From: Mucilaginibacter lappiensis
GTDB lineage: Bacteria; Bacteroidota; Bacteroidia; Sphingobacteriales; Sphingobacteriaceae
DNA: 64,000 nt
Reading direction: 5' to 3'
Assembly (NCBI RefSeq): GCF_900155965.1
Contig: NZ_FTMG01000011.1
Location: forward strand, 1 to 64,000
Part shown: in pieces, positions 31,947 to 39,962 of the stretch
Position numbering within the stretch: position 1 is the first letter of the stretch
How the letters are laid out: each line of letters opens with the position of its first letter
The notes under the pieces: generated by a model
Seen by the model: the letters and a program-made list of their open reading frames with translations, nothing else
Databases searched by the model: none
Told to the model about the DNA's origin: nothing
Made by a program: the position numbers and the translations under genes

Positions 31947-33674
31947 ATGCCAAAATTCAATAACGGTATTTGTTGCGCTTTAATTATAGCGCTTAATTTT
32001 ATTGCAGTAAATGCTTTTGCACAAAAGGAAAGCTATATACAAAGTCTGAACACAAAAAATCGTTGGGTTGATTCTGTTTATAATAAACTAAGCCGCAGGC
32101 AACGGGTAGCCCAGCTGCTTTTTGTAAGGGCACATACCAATAAGGGCAAAGCCTATGAGGATTCTGTTGCCCGGGTAATTAAAGAAGAGCAGGTAGGTGG
32201 TTTGGTGTTTTTTCAGGGAGGCCCCGGCAGGCAGGCCATCCTGGTTAACAAATATCAAAAGCTGGCGGAAGTACCCTTGCTCATCTCTATGGACGGCGAA
32301 TGGGGCTTGGGCATGCGCCTGGATTCGACTATATCGTATCCTTACCAGATGACTTTGGGTGCCATACAGGATAATAACCTGATATACAAAATGGGGCAGC
32401 AGGTAGCTTATGATTTTAAACGGTTAGGTGTCCAGATAAATTTCGGGCCCGATATGGATATCAATAATAACCCCAATAACCCGGTGATCAATTATCGCTC
32501 TTTTGGTGATAATATGTATAATGTGGCCAAAAAGGGGATAGCCTATTTTAAGGGTATGCAGGATGCTGGTCTGCTAACCACGGCCAAACATTTCCCAGGA
32601 CATGGCGATACCAATGTAGATTCGCACTTTGATTTGCCTTTGCTGCCATACAGCCGTGCCCGCCTGGACTCACTCGAAGAATATCCTTTCCGGGAGGCTA
32701 TTAATGCCGGCATCAGCGGAATAATGATAGCGCACATGAATATTCCCGCGCTAGATAGTACCAAGCATTTACCTTCAACCTTGTCGCGTCCTATTGTGAC
32801 GGGTGTTTTGAAAGATTCGCTAAAATTTAAGGGACTGGTGGTATCCGATGCGATGGAGATGAAAGGGGTTACCAAGTATTTCCCTAACGGGGAGGCTGAT
32901 GTAAAAGCATTTTTGGCCGGCATAGATGTTATCGAATTATCAGAAAACTCCGACCGTGCCATTAAGCTCATCCGTAGGGCGATACGTAAAGGTTTGATCA
33001 GTCCTGATGAGTTTCAAACCAAAGTGAAGAAAGTACTGGCCGCCAAATATTGGGCCGGACTTAACCGTCGCTCCAATATTTCACCTTTGAATTTGAATGA
33101 AGATCTGAACCGGCAAACCGCAAAGGACTTGGTGCAGCAACTGAGCGACGCCGCGGTGACTTTGCTAAAAGGTAATTCGGCCACGTTGAAATTGAACCCC
33201 TTTCTGAAAACGGCTATCGTGAGCATTGGGGTTGATGCACCAACCGTTTTTCAGCAGGAAGTGGCTAAAAGCTTCCCCAATTGCCGCATATTTATGGTAG
33301 CCAAAAATGCCCCGGCCATTGAAGTACGAAATATCATGAACTGGATAAAGCAATACAACCAGGTAATTGTGGGGATACATGATACCCGTCTGCGCCCGCA
33401 AAGTAAACTGGATTACAGCGCTGATGTGCGCCAGATGATAGCCGACCTGGCCGTGCGCAAAGGCACGGTAATGAGTGTTTTTGCCAATGCCTACACCATA
33501 GCTGGTTTGCCTGGCATCGAAAAAAGCAATGCCTTGTTGGTGTGTTATCAAATGAGCGCTGAACTGCAAAAATCGGCTGCCAAAGTAATTGCTGGTACAT
33601 TAAAACCAACCGGTAAATTGCCTGTAAGCGTTAATACATCTTTCCCTACAGGAACAGGGCTTGGCTTACAGTAA
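31947..33674 (+). CDS. Glycoside hydrolase family 3 protein (beta-N-acetylglucosaminidase-like)
   Basis: A 575-residue secreted enzyme from the ATG at 31947; an in-frame TTG six bases upstream is less likely. A signal peptide ends at about AFA/Q (residue 25). The GH3 N-terminal domain has DGEWGLGMR, INFGPDMDINNNPNN, the NagZ-type KHFPGHGDTNVDSH loop (about 214-227) that carries the catalytic acid/base His, and the nucleophile Asp at 301 in VVSDAMEMKGV. A C-terminal GH3_C-like domain follows. It probably releases GlcNAc from peptidoglycan fragments or chitooligosaccharides in the periplasm. Many relatives in this phylum are fused to a serine-hydrolase domain, which is absent here. Confidence 0.88.
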   Translation: MPKFNNGICCALIIALNFIAVNAFAQKESYIQSLNTKNRWVDSVYNKLSRRQRVAQLLFVRAHTNKGKAYEDSVARVIKEEQVGGLVFFQGGPGRQAILVNKYQKLAEVPLLISMDGEWGLGMRLDSTISYPYQMTLGAIQDNNLIYKMGQQVAYDFKRLGVQINFGPDMDINNNPNNPVINYRSFGDNMYNVAKKGIAYFKGMQDAGLLTTAKHFPGHGDTNVDSHFDLPLLPYSRARLDSLEEYPFREAINAGISGIMIAHMNIPALDSTKHLPSTLSRPIVTGVLKDSLKFKGLVVSDAMEMKGVTKYFPNGEADVKAFLAGIDVIELSENSDRAIKLIRRAIRKGLISPDEFQTKVKKVLAAKYWAGLNRRSNISPLNLNEDLNRQTAKDLVQQLSDAAVTLLKGNSATLKLNPFLKTAIVSIGVDAPTVFQQEVAKSFPNCRIFMVAKNAPAIEVRNIMNWIKQYNQVIVGIHDTRLRPQSKLDYSADVRQMIADLAVRKGTVMSVFANAYTIAGLPGIEKSNALLVCYQMSAELQKSAAKVIAGTLKPTGKLPVSVNTSFPTGTGLGLQ

Positions 33675-33687
33675 GGGCTACAAGTTG

Positions 33688-34254
33688 TTAAGCCAGATTT
33701 TTATCAGTCAGGATTTTTTTCTTGGTCAGTAAGGTTAACAGGTATTTACCTTCCGCTTCATCAATACTTTCACCAAACCGGATGGTTTTCATGCCGTAAT
33801 CAAATGCAATTGTGCCGGTACGCCCGTTAAGCGACTTTAATGTATTATACCTGCCAGAGCCGATGTTTGTCTGATCGTCTTTTACCCGGAAACTGTCACA
33901 GGAGTTAAGATCATAAAAAGTGGTCTTGCTTAAGGGGTCGCCCTGTCTTTTCATGATCAGGACACCTTTGCCAATTTCAATACACTCTTTACCCAATAAT
34001 TGCCAGTAAATTGTTTTAAGAGCAAAGAGGCCACCAATAGTCCAGCCGGCCAGCCAGAATATCATAAACAGATCAGCGCCCTTGTTTGTTGAACTAAGAA
34101 TTTCCCTGATGGCCAATGTTTCGCCCAAAAACCAACCGCAAAGCCAGGCACACATGAAAAGGATAATAAAATAATTCTTTTTTGAAGGTATAATGATTCT
34201 TACGGAGTCAAAATTATCCTCAATAATTGCTCTGCCTTGATAAGGTAGTTCCAT
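33688..34254 (-). CDS. Two-span membrane protein of unknown function
   Basis: A 188-residue protein with two membrane helices (about residues 27-47 and 60-83) after a short cytoplasmic strand region (EDNFDSVRIIIPSKKNYF), and a soluble C-terminal half rich in beta strands (CIEIGKGVLIMKR, DLNSCDSFRVKD, TIRFGESID) that resembles the bacterial PH-like domains found in small membrane proteins. It converges on the GH3 gene with a 13-base gap. No specific function can be given. Confidence 0.65.
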   Translation of the reverse strand: MELPYQGRAIIEDNFDSVRIIIPSKKNYFIILFMCAWLCGWFLGETLAIREILSSTNKGADLFMIFWLAGWTIGGLFALKTIYWQLLGKECIEIGKGVLIMKRQGDPLSKTTFYDLNSCDSFRVKDDQTNIGSGRYNTLKSLNGRTGTIAFDYGMKTIRFGESIDEAEGKYLLTLLTKKKILTDKNLA

Positions 34255-34343
34255 AATTAATTGTCTTCCTTAAAGATCATATTAATTATGATGTTTGCAA
34301 ATTATATTAATGTATCGGGCCTTTCCTATCTTTACTAAACAAT

Positions 34344-37300
34344 ATGCAATCAAATCTTCATCAATATAACGATAAATTTCAGGCGGCTTTGGCCGGGTTA
34401 AATCCCGAGCAATTGGCCGCTGTTAATAAAATGGATGGGCCGGTGCTGGTGGTAGCCGGACCGGGTACTGGTAAAACGCAGATCCTCGCTGCGCGTATAG
34501 GTAAAATATTAACCGATACCGATGCCTTACCCAATGAGATCCTGTGCCTTACCTATACTGATGCGGGTGCGGTGGCCATGCGCAAACGCCTGTTTGAATT
34601 TATTGGTCCCGATGCCTATCGCATCAATATATATACTTTTCATGCTTTTTGTAACGAGATTATACAGGAAAACCTGGAATATTTTGGCAAGCTGAACCTG
34701 GAATCATTGTCTGATCTGGAGTCGGCGATGTTGTTCCGCGAACTGGTTGATGAGTTTGGCAATAATCATTTGCTCAAACGCTTTACCGGCGATATTTACT
34801 ACGATACCAAACGCCTTAAAGATCTGTTCTCGACCATGAAACGCGAGAACTGGGACATCGATCTGATCACGAGGGCCGTTCAGGAATACCTGGATGATAT
34901 CCCCAACCGCGAGGAATTTGTATACAAACGCGCCAATGCCAAAACGGGTATCAAAGTTGGCGATCCTAAACAGAAGGACATCGATGCTGCTCATGAAACC
35001 ATGAACAAATTGCTGGCAGCCGTAGGCGAATACAAAAACTATGATGCCAAGATGAAAGCCCGTGGTCGGTATGATTATGACGACATGATCATCTGGGTGT
35101 TGAAAGCTTTCCGGGATAACGAAGAGATCTTACGTAAATACCAGGAGCGTTACCAATATATCCTGGTGGATGAGTTTCAGGATACCAGCGGTTCGCAAAA
35201 CGAACTGCTCCGGTTTTTGCTGAGTTACTGGGATGTACCCAACGTATTTGTAGTGGGCGATGATGACCAGTCGATCTTTAAGTTCCAGGGTGCCAACATG
35301 AAAAACATCCTGGACTTTGCTACCGATTATGTGGATACCCTACACACGGTAGTACTCAAGCATAATTATCGCTCCAACCAGCATATCCTGGATATTTCAA
35401 GGGCGCTCATCAACAATAATTTTGAACGCTTAACCAGTCAGCTCAAGCTGGATAAGGATTTACGTGCTTCACATGGTCGTTTTGCCCAGTTGACTGTGGA
35501 GCCGGTGATTAACGAATACGAAAACCCCGACCAGGAGCTGGTTGATGTATCGGCACGAATAAAAGCATTGATCGATAACGATACGCCCCCGGGCGAAATC
35601 GCAGTGATCTATCGTAACCACAGCCTGGTGGAGGAGATGATCAAATACCTCGACATCCAGAAGATAGCCGTAAATACCAAACGCAAGATCGATATCCTGA
35701 CCCAACCCTTTGGCGAAAAGATCATCAATATCCTGCGTTACCTGGCCATGGAACTGGATTCGCCTTACAGTGGTGACGAGCTACTGTTTGAGATCATGCA
35801 TTACGATTTCTTTAACATAGCGCCTATTGAAATTGCCAAGGCTAGCATCGCGGTAGCTAAAGAAAATTATGGAGCGGTAACGGGTAATAAGCCCAAAACA
35901 TCTATCCGCCGCTATGTGAGCGAATTGCGCGCGCCTTCGCAAACCGACCTTTTTACGCCCGACAAGGTTACCGCGATGAAGTATCTCATTAATGATATTG
36001 ATGAGTTGCTGCAATCTGCAGTGAGCAAAACGCTGCAGGCGCTTTTTCAGGATGTGATAGCCAAAATGGGTATCCTGCGTTACATTATGCAGCAAACAGA
36101 TAAGGGCGGGCATATGCAAATGCTCACCAGCTTTTTTGATTTCCTGAAGGACGAAAGCCGCAAGAATCCCGAAATTAAACTGAGTGAACTGATCGCTACC
36201 ATCGAGTTGATGAAGAAAAACAGCATTCGGCTTGATCTGAACCAAGTGATCTTTTCCGATAATGGCGTTAACTTTTTAACCGCTCATGGTTCCAAAGGCC
36301 TGGAGTTTGAACACGTGTTTTTTATAGGCTGCGACAAACGTACCTGGGATAGTAAAGGCCGTAATACCGGTTTTAGTTACCCTGATACGCTAACCCAGGC
36401 AGCATCTGACGATATAGCCCAAAAAGAAGAAGGCCGCCGCCTGTTTTATGTAGCGATAACCCGTGCCAAACAGCACCTTTATATATCCTACGCCAACAAG
36501 GATAAAAAAGCCAAAGACCAGGAAGCAAGTCAGTTTGTAGGCGAGATACTGGCCAGCACCGATTTGCAGGTACATTATCCAAAGGTGACCGAAGAAGCCA
36601 TGCTTGGTTTTTATGTGACCCAGTTTAGCGAAGCCGAAAAGCCAAAGGTTGAACTGCTGGATAAAAATTACATCAACCTGCTTCTGCAAAACTATACACT
36701 GTCTGTAACGCACCTAAGCAGTTACCTGGATTGCCCTTTGCGGTTTTACTTCCAGTGTTTAATCCGGGTGCCATCGGGCAAAAGTCCGTCGGCTACGTTT
36801 GGACAAGCAGTGCATTGGGCACTTAATAAAACCTATAAATTGCTCAAGGAAAACGATAACGAGTTTTTGTCGACTGAGAGATTTATGAACGAATTTCGCT
36901 GGTACATGGCCCGCAATAAAGATTCGTTTACCAAGGATGAGTATAAATTGAGAGTAGCCTACGGCGAAAAGATCTTACCACCTTATTACGAAGAAAATGT
37001 AGACCATTGGAATAAAGTGGCCATTACGGAGCGCACCATCAAAAACATCGAAATAGGCGGTGTACCCATTAAAGGTAACCTGGATAAGATGGAGTTTGAT
37101 GGTAAGCACATAACGGTGGTGGATTATAAAACAGGTAAGCTCAAAAACGCGAAAGATAAATTGCTAAGACCCACCAATGATTTCCCCAATGGTGGCGATT
37201 ACTGGCGCCAGGGCGTGTTTTATAAAATACTGGTGGATCACGATCGTACCAATGATTGGGAAGTAGTAAGCACTGTTTTTGATTTTGTAGAACCGGTAAG

Positions 37301-37514
37301 TGAAGGCGAATACCACCGCGAAAAGTTTGTGATCACCCCTGATGATATGGATGTAGTGACCGACCAGATCAAAGATACTTATGCCAAAATATTGGCCCAT
37401 GATTTTAATACCGGCTGCGGCAAAAAAGAATGCGACTGGTGCCATTTTGTAAAAAGCAATTTTAAACAGGCCGATGAAATGTTACAAACCGCAAGCGAGG
37501 AGGAAGAGGAATAA
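34344..37514 (+). CDS. UvrD/Rep-family helicase fused to a PD-(D/E)XK nuclease with cysteine cluster
   Basis: A 1056-residue superfamily 1A helicase with motif I GPGTGKTQ (about 39-46), motif II LVDEFQDTSGSQ, motif III GDDDQSIFKFQGA, motif IV HNYRSNQHI, motif V AHGSKGLEFEHVFF and motif VI RLFYVAITRAKQ. The last 270 residues form a RecB/AddB-like nuclease: YLDCPLRFYFQC, FGQAVHWALN, VVDYKTGK (catalytic Asp-Lys). Cys at 797, 1025, 1030 and 1033 match the spread C...CxxC layout of AddB-type 4Fe-4S nucleases. It probably acts in DNA end processing or repair. It stands alone, without AddA or AddB-like partners nearby. Confidence 0.9.
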   Translation: MQSNLHQYNDKFQAALAGLNPEQLAAVNKMDGPVLVVAGPGTGKTQILAARIGKILTDTDALPNEILCLTYTDAGAVAMRKRLFEFIGPDAYRINIYTFHAFCNEIIQENLEYFGKLNLESLSDLESAMLFRELVDEFGNNHLLKRFTGDIYYDTKRLKDLFSTMKRENWDIDLITRAVQEYLDDIPNREEFVYKRANAKTGIKVGDPKQKDIDAAHETMNKLLAAVGEYKNYDAKMKARGRYDYDDMIIWVLKAFRDNEEILRKYQERYQYILVDEFQDTSGSQNELLRFLLSYWDVPNVFVVGDDDQSIFKFQGANMKNILDFATDYVDTLHTVVLKHNYRSNQHILDISRALINNNFERLTSQLKLDKDLRASHGRFAQLTVEPVINEYENPDQELVDVSARIKALIDNDTPPGEIAVIYRNHSLVEEMIKYLDIQKIAVNTKRKIDILTQPFGEKIINILRYLAMELDSPYSGDELLFEIMHYDFFNIAPIEIAKASIAVAKENYGAVTGNKPKTSIRRYVSELRAPSQTDLFTPDKVTAMKYLINDIDELLQSAVSKTLQALFQDVIAKMGILRYIMQQTDKGGHMQMLTSFFDFLKDESRKNPEIKLSELIATIELMKKNSIRLDLNQVIFSDNGVNFLTAHGSKGLEFEHVFFIGCDKRTWDSKGRNTGFSYPDTLTQAASDDIAQKEEGRRLFYVAITRAKQHLYISYANKDKKAKDQEASQFVGEILASTDLQVHYPKVTEEAMLGFYVTQFSEAEKPKVELLDKNYINLLLQNYTLSVTHLSSYLDCPLRFYFQCLIRVPSGKSPSATFGQAVHWALNKTYKLLKENDNEFLSTERFMNEFRWYMARNKDSFTKDEYKLRVAYGEKILPPYYEENVDHWNKVAITERTIKNIEIGGVPIKGNLDKMEFDGKHITVVDYKTGKLKNAKDKLLRPTNDFPNGGDYWRQGVFYKILVDHDRTNDWEVVSTVFDFVEPVSEGEYHREKFVITPDDMDVVTDQIKDTYAKILAHDFNTGCGKKECDWCHFVKSNFKQADEMLQTASEEEEE

Positions 37515-37593
37515 TAGGTATTTTCGATTTCGCAATGACGAGTAACAGCCGATGAAAAGACATCATTAGATTTAAAAGCATTGGACTGGTGCG

Positions 37594-37815
37594 ATTCCCT
37601 CCCAACGGGGGCTACCGTGTGGACACATCTTTTTGAAAAATGTCATTTCGAACGAGGAACGAGGAGAAATCTTCTGCGACTGATACGAACATTGCATGCC
37701 AAACACGTATAGCGTAGAAGATTTCTCCTCACTCCAGGCGCGAGCCCACGCTTGTTCGTTCGAAATGACATTTTTCAAAAAGATGTGTCCACACGGTAGC
37801 CCGTGGGGAGGGAAT
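37594..37815. mobile_element. 222-bp MITE-like element with about 60-bp terminal inverted repeats and a family B core
   Basis: The left arm starts ATTCCCTCCCAACGGGGGCT and runs through ACCGTGTGGACACATCTTTT; the right arm is its near-perfect reverse complement ending GGGGAGGGAAT. The arms continue into a family B palindrome at 37641-37770 (TGTCATTTCGAACG ... CGTTCGAAATGACA) with GAGGAGAAATCTTCT mirrored by AGAAGATTTCTCCTC. It carries no gene. It lies between the helicase gene and an M28 peptidase; the longer frame for the peptidase would start inside it. Confidence 0.75.
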
Positions 37816-37862
37816 TGAATCTGCCAACTAGAACAAATAATACAAAGTATCAAAAATCCAAC

Positions 37863-39209
37863 ATGAAACACCTAAAACTATTTATCCTTCTCTTATTAAC
37901 CCTCCCGGCCACGGCTCAAACCATCATCAAACCAGATGCGGGTATTAAACAAATGGTTGATGAGGTATCATCCAAAAATATCGAAGCCACCATTCGCAAA
38001 CTGGTAACTTTTAAAAGCCGGCACACCCTGAGCGATACTAGCAGCAAAACTACCGGCAGCGGCGCAGCGCGTAACTGGATCAAGGCCGAAATGGAAAAAT
38101 ACGCGGCAACATCTGGTGGACGCATGACCGTTCAGTTCGATACTTTTACACAACCCAAGGGCACGCGCATCGATCAACCCGTAAAGCTTAAAAACGTACT
38201 GGCCATATTAAAAGGTACAGACCCTACAGATACGCGGGTGTATATCGTTTCGGGCCATTATGATTCGCGCATCAATGATGTGATGGATGCCAACGGAGTA
38301 GAGCCGGGCGCTAATGACGATGCTTCCGGTACAGCCTTATCTATGGAGCTGGCTCGTGTAATGGCCAAACGATCGTTCCCCGCTACTATTATTTTTGCGA
38401 CGGTGGTTGGTGAGGAACAAGGCCTGTATGGATCAGCAAACCTGGCTAAACGTGCCAAAGCCGAAAACTGGAATGTGGATGCCATGCTCAATAATGATAT
38501 TGTTGGCAATACCCATGGCATGGAAACCGACCTGAAAGATAACCGCAGCGTACGTGTTTTTAGTGATGGTATACCCACCAATGCTACGGATAAACAAGTA
38601 GCCGCATTGAAATCATTAGGCGGCGAAAATGATAGTCCATCGCGCGAACTGGCCCGTTATGCCAAAGAAACCGGCGAACGCTATGTTGACCAGCTGGATG
38701 TAAAGCTCATCTATCGCCGCGACCGTTACCTGCGTGGCGGCGACCACCTGCCTTTCCTGGAGCAGGGTTTTACTGCCGTACGTTTCACCGAAATGAACGA
38801 GGATTTTAACCGCCAGCACCAGAACATCCGCACCGAAAACGGCGTGGATTATGGCGACCTGCCCGACTTTGTAGATTTTAACTATGTGCAAAAAGTGGCC
38901 CGCATGAATTTATCGGTGTTGGCTAACCTGGCCTCGGCCCCGGGCCGCCCACAAAACGTAGGCATTATCACCAGCGACCTCACCAATAAAACAAAACTCA
39001 CCTGGGAGGCACCAGCTACCGGCAAAAAACCGGCCGGTTACTATGTGCTCATGCGCGAAACCACCAGTGCCTTTTGGGAACGCAAATTTTATGTAACCGA
39101 TACCGCGGCTACGCTGGCATACTCAAAAGATAATTATTTTTTCGCCGTACAAGCTGTTGATGCCGATGGGCACGAGAGCTTGCCGGTGTTTCCTAAACCG
39201 ATCAGGTAA
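37863..39209 (+). CDS. Secreted M28-family metallopeptidase with C-terminal fibronectin-like domain
   Basis: A 448-residue zinc aminopeptidase. I start at the ATG at 37863 (MKHLKLFILLLLTLPATAQ, a signal peptide); a longer frame from 37803 would begin in the MITE. The M28 metal motifs are in order: SGHYDSR (His and Asp), GANDDASGTA (bridging Asp), VGEEQGLYGS (catalytic Glu pair), NNDIVGN and GGDHLPFLEQGF (last His). After residue about 370, PGRPQNVGIITSDLTNKTKL and AGYYVLMRETTS form a fibronectin type III-like domain. It probably digests peptides in the periplasm or outside the cell. Confidence 0.9.
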   Translation: MKHLKLFILLLLTLPATAQTIIKPDAGIKQMVDEVSSKNIEATIRKLVTFKSRHTLSDTSSKTTGSGAARNWIKAEMEKYAATSGGRMTVQFDTFTQPKGTRIDQPVKLKNVLAILKGTDPTDTRVYIVSGHYDSRINDVMDANGVEPGANDDASGTALSMELARVMAKRSFPATIIFATVVGEEQGLYGSANLAKRAKAENWNVDAMLNNDIVGNTHGMETDLKDNRSVRVFSDGIPTNATDKQVAALKSLGGENDSPSRELARYAKETGERYVDQLDVKLIYRRDRYLRGGDHLPFLEQGFTAVRFTEMNEDFNRQHQNIRTENGVDYGDLPDFVDFNYVQKVARMNLSVLANLASAPGRPQNVGIITSDLTNKTKLTWEAPATGKKPAGYYVLMRETTSAFWERKFYVTDTAATLAYSKDNYFFAVQAVDADGHESLPVFPKPIR

Positions 39210-39211
39210 GT

Positions 39212-39313
39212 AGCCCCACCCAAACCCTCCCCGGAAGGGGGGGGGTAAAAAACGGCGGTAAATAAAGTATGCAATTAAAAGTCTCCCCTACCGGGGGAGA
39301 TTTAGAGGGGGCT
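39212..39313. repeat. Intergenic repeat, family E, copy 1
   Basis: About 102 bases from AGCCCCACCCAAACCCTCCC to GGGGGAGATTTAGAGGGGGC, with a central AT-rich stretch (AATTAAAAGTCTCCCC). Its ends are partly complementary. A second copy in the same orientation lies at 39860-39959. The two bracket the small ORF and ridA. Confidence 0.75.
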
Positions 39314-39324
39314 GAAATTTTTAT

Positions 39325-39332
39325 TAGTTTTG
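39325..39332 (+). promoter_or_regulatory. TAnnTTTG box before the small membrane protein gene
   Basis: TAGTTTTG, 4 bases before the ATG at 39337. If used, the message would be leaderless. Confidence 0.3.
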
Positions 39333-39336
39333 TGGT

Positions 39337-39480
39337 ATGTATTTTTTCAGAAAGAAAGATCCCAACAGACCCAACAACATCAATCTGCGCATTATGCATT
39401 TTATAAATGCGTTGGCTATTATTATGTTTTTGGCAGGGATCATCTACAAACTGATACAAGTGTTCATACTTAAAAAATGA
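39337..39480 (+). CDS. 47-residue membrane protein (DUF6728-like)
   Basis: A short gene reading MYFFRKKDPNRPNNINLRIM, then a single membrane helix (HFINALAIIMFLAGIIYKLI, residues 21-40) and a QVFILKK tail. The stop overlaps the next ATG as ATGA, so it is translationally coupled to ridA. The basic N-terminus and RPNNINLRxMHxIN pattern resemble a small family common in Sphingobacteriaceae that I believe is DUF6728; the function is unknown. Confidence 0.6.
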   Translation: MYFFRKKDPNRPNNINLRIMHFINALAIIMFLAGIIYKLIQVFILKK

Positions 39481-39854
39481 TGACAATAATAAACACCAAT
39501 AACGCGCCGGCTCCTATCGGGCCATATAGCCAGGCTACCGCAGCCGGAAACTTTGTATTCGTATCGGGCCAGATACCCCTTAACCCGGTTACCGGCGAAT
39601 TAGTAACCACCGGTATTACCGACGAAGCCGTGATGGTGATGGAAAACATCAAAGCCATTTTAACGGAGGCCGGTATCGGTTTTGGGAACATCGTAAAAAC
39701 CAGTATATTTTTAACCGATATGGGCAATTTTGGTCAGGTGAACGAAGTATATGGAAAGTATTTTACCGCCAATTTCCCTGCCCGTGAAACGGTACAGGTA
39801 TCTGCATTACCTAAAGGTGTAAATGTGGAGATCTCGGTTATTGCTGTAAAGTAA
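39477..39854 (+). CDS. ridA: RidA family reactive intermediate deaminase
   Basis: A 125-residue protein of the RidA/YjgF family, which hydrolyses reactive enamine/imine intermediates from PLP enzymes. It has APAPIGPYSQA near the start, FVSGQIPLNPVTGE, MENIKAILTEAG, KTSIFLTDMG and the C-terminal FPARETVQVSALPKGVNVEI with the conserved Arg that binds the substrate carboxylate. The Cys often found near position 107 is a Ser here, which is common. It is coupled to the upstream 47-residue membrane protein by a 4-base overlap. Confidence 0.93.
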   Translation: MMTIINTNNAPAPIGPYSQATAAGNFVFVSGQIPLNPVTGELVTTGITDEAVMVMENIKAILTEAGIGFGNIVKTSIFLTDMGNFGQVNEVYGKYFTANFPARETVQVSALPKGVNVEISVIAVK

Positions 39855-39859
39855 AAGCC

Positions 39860-39959
39860 GGCCCCACTCAACCCTCCCCGGAGGAGAGGGCTTTAAGAAA
39901 AATATTCAATAAAAAAATAATTATAAGTCTCCCCTTCCGGGGGAGATTTAGTGGGGGCT
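39860..39959. repeat. Intergenic repeat, family E, copy 2
   Basis: From GGCCCCACTCAACCCTCCCC to GGGGGAGATTTAGTGGGGGC, in the same orientation as copy 1. It ends 3 bases before the recG ATG at 39963, so it forms the whole recG leader. Confidence 0.75.
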
Positions 39960-39962
39960 AAT

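Noticed and set aside
37803..37862. Longer start for the first M28 peptidase
   Set aside because: The 20 extra residues come from the arm of the MITE-like element and would block the signal peptide.
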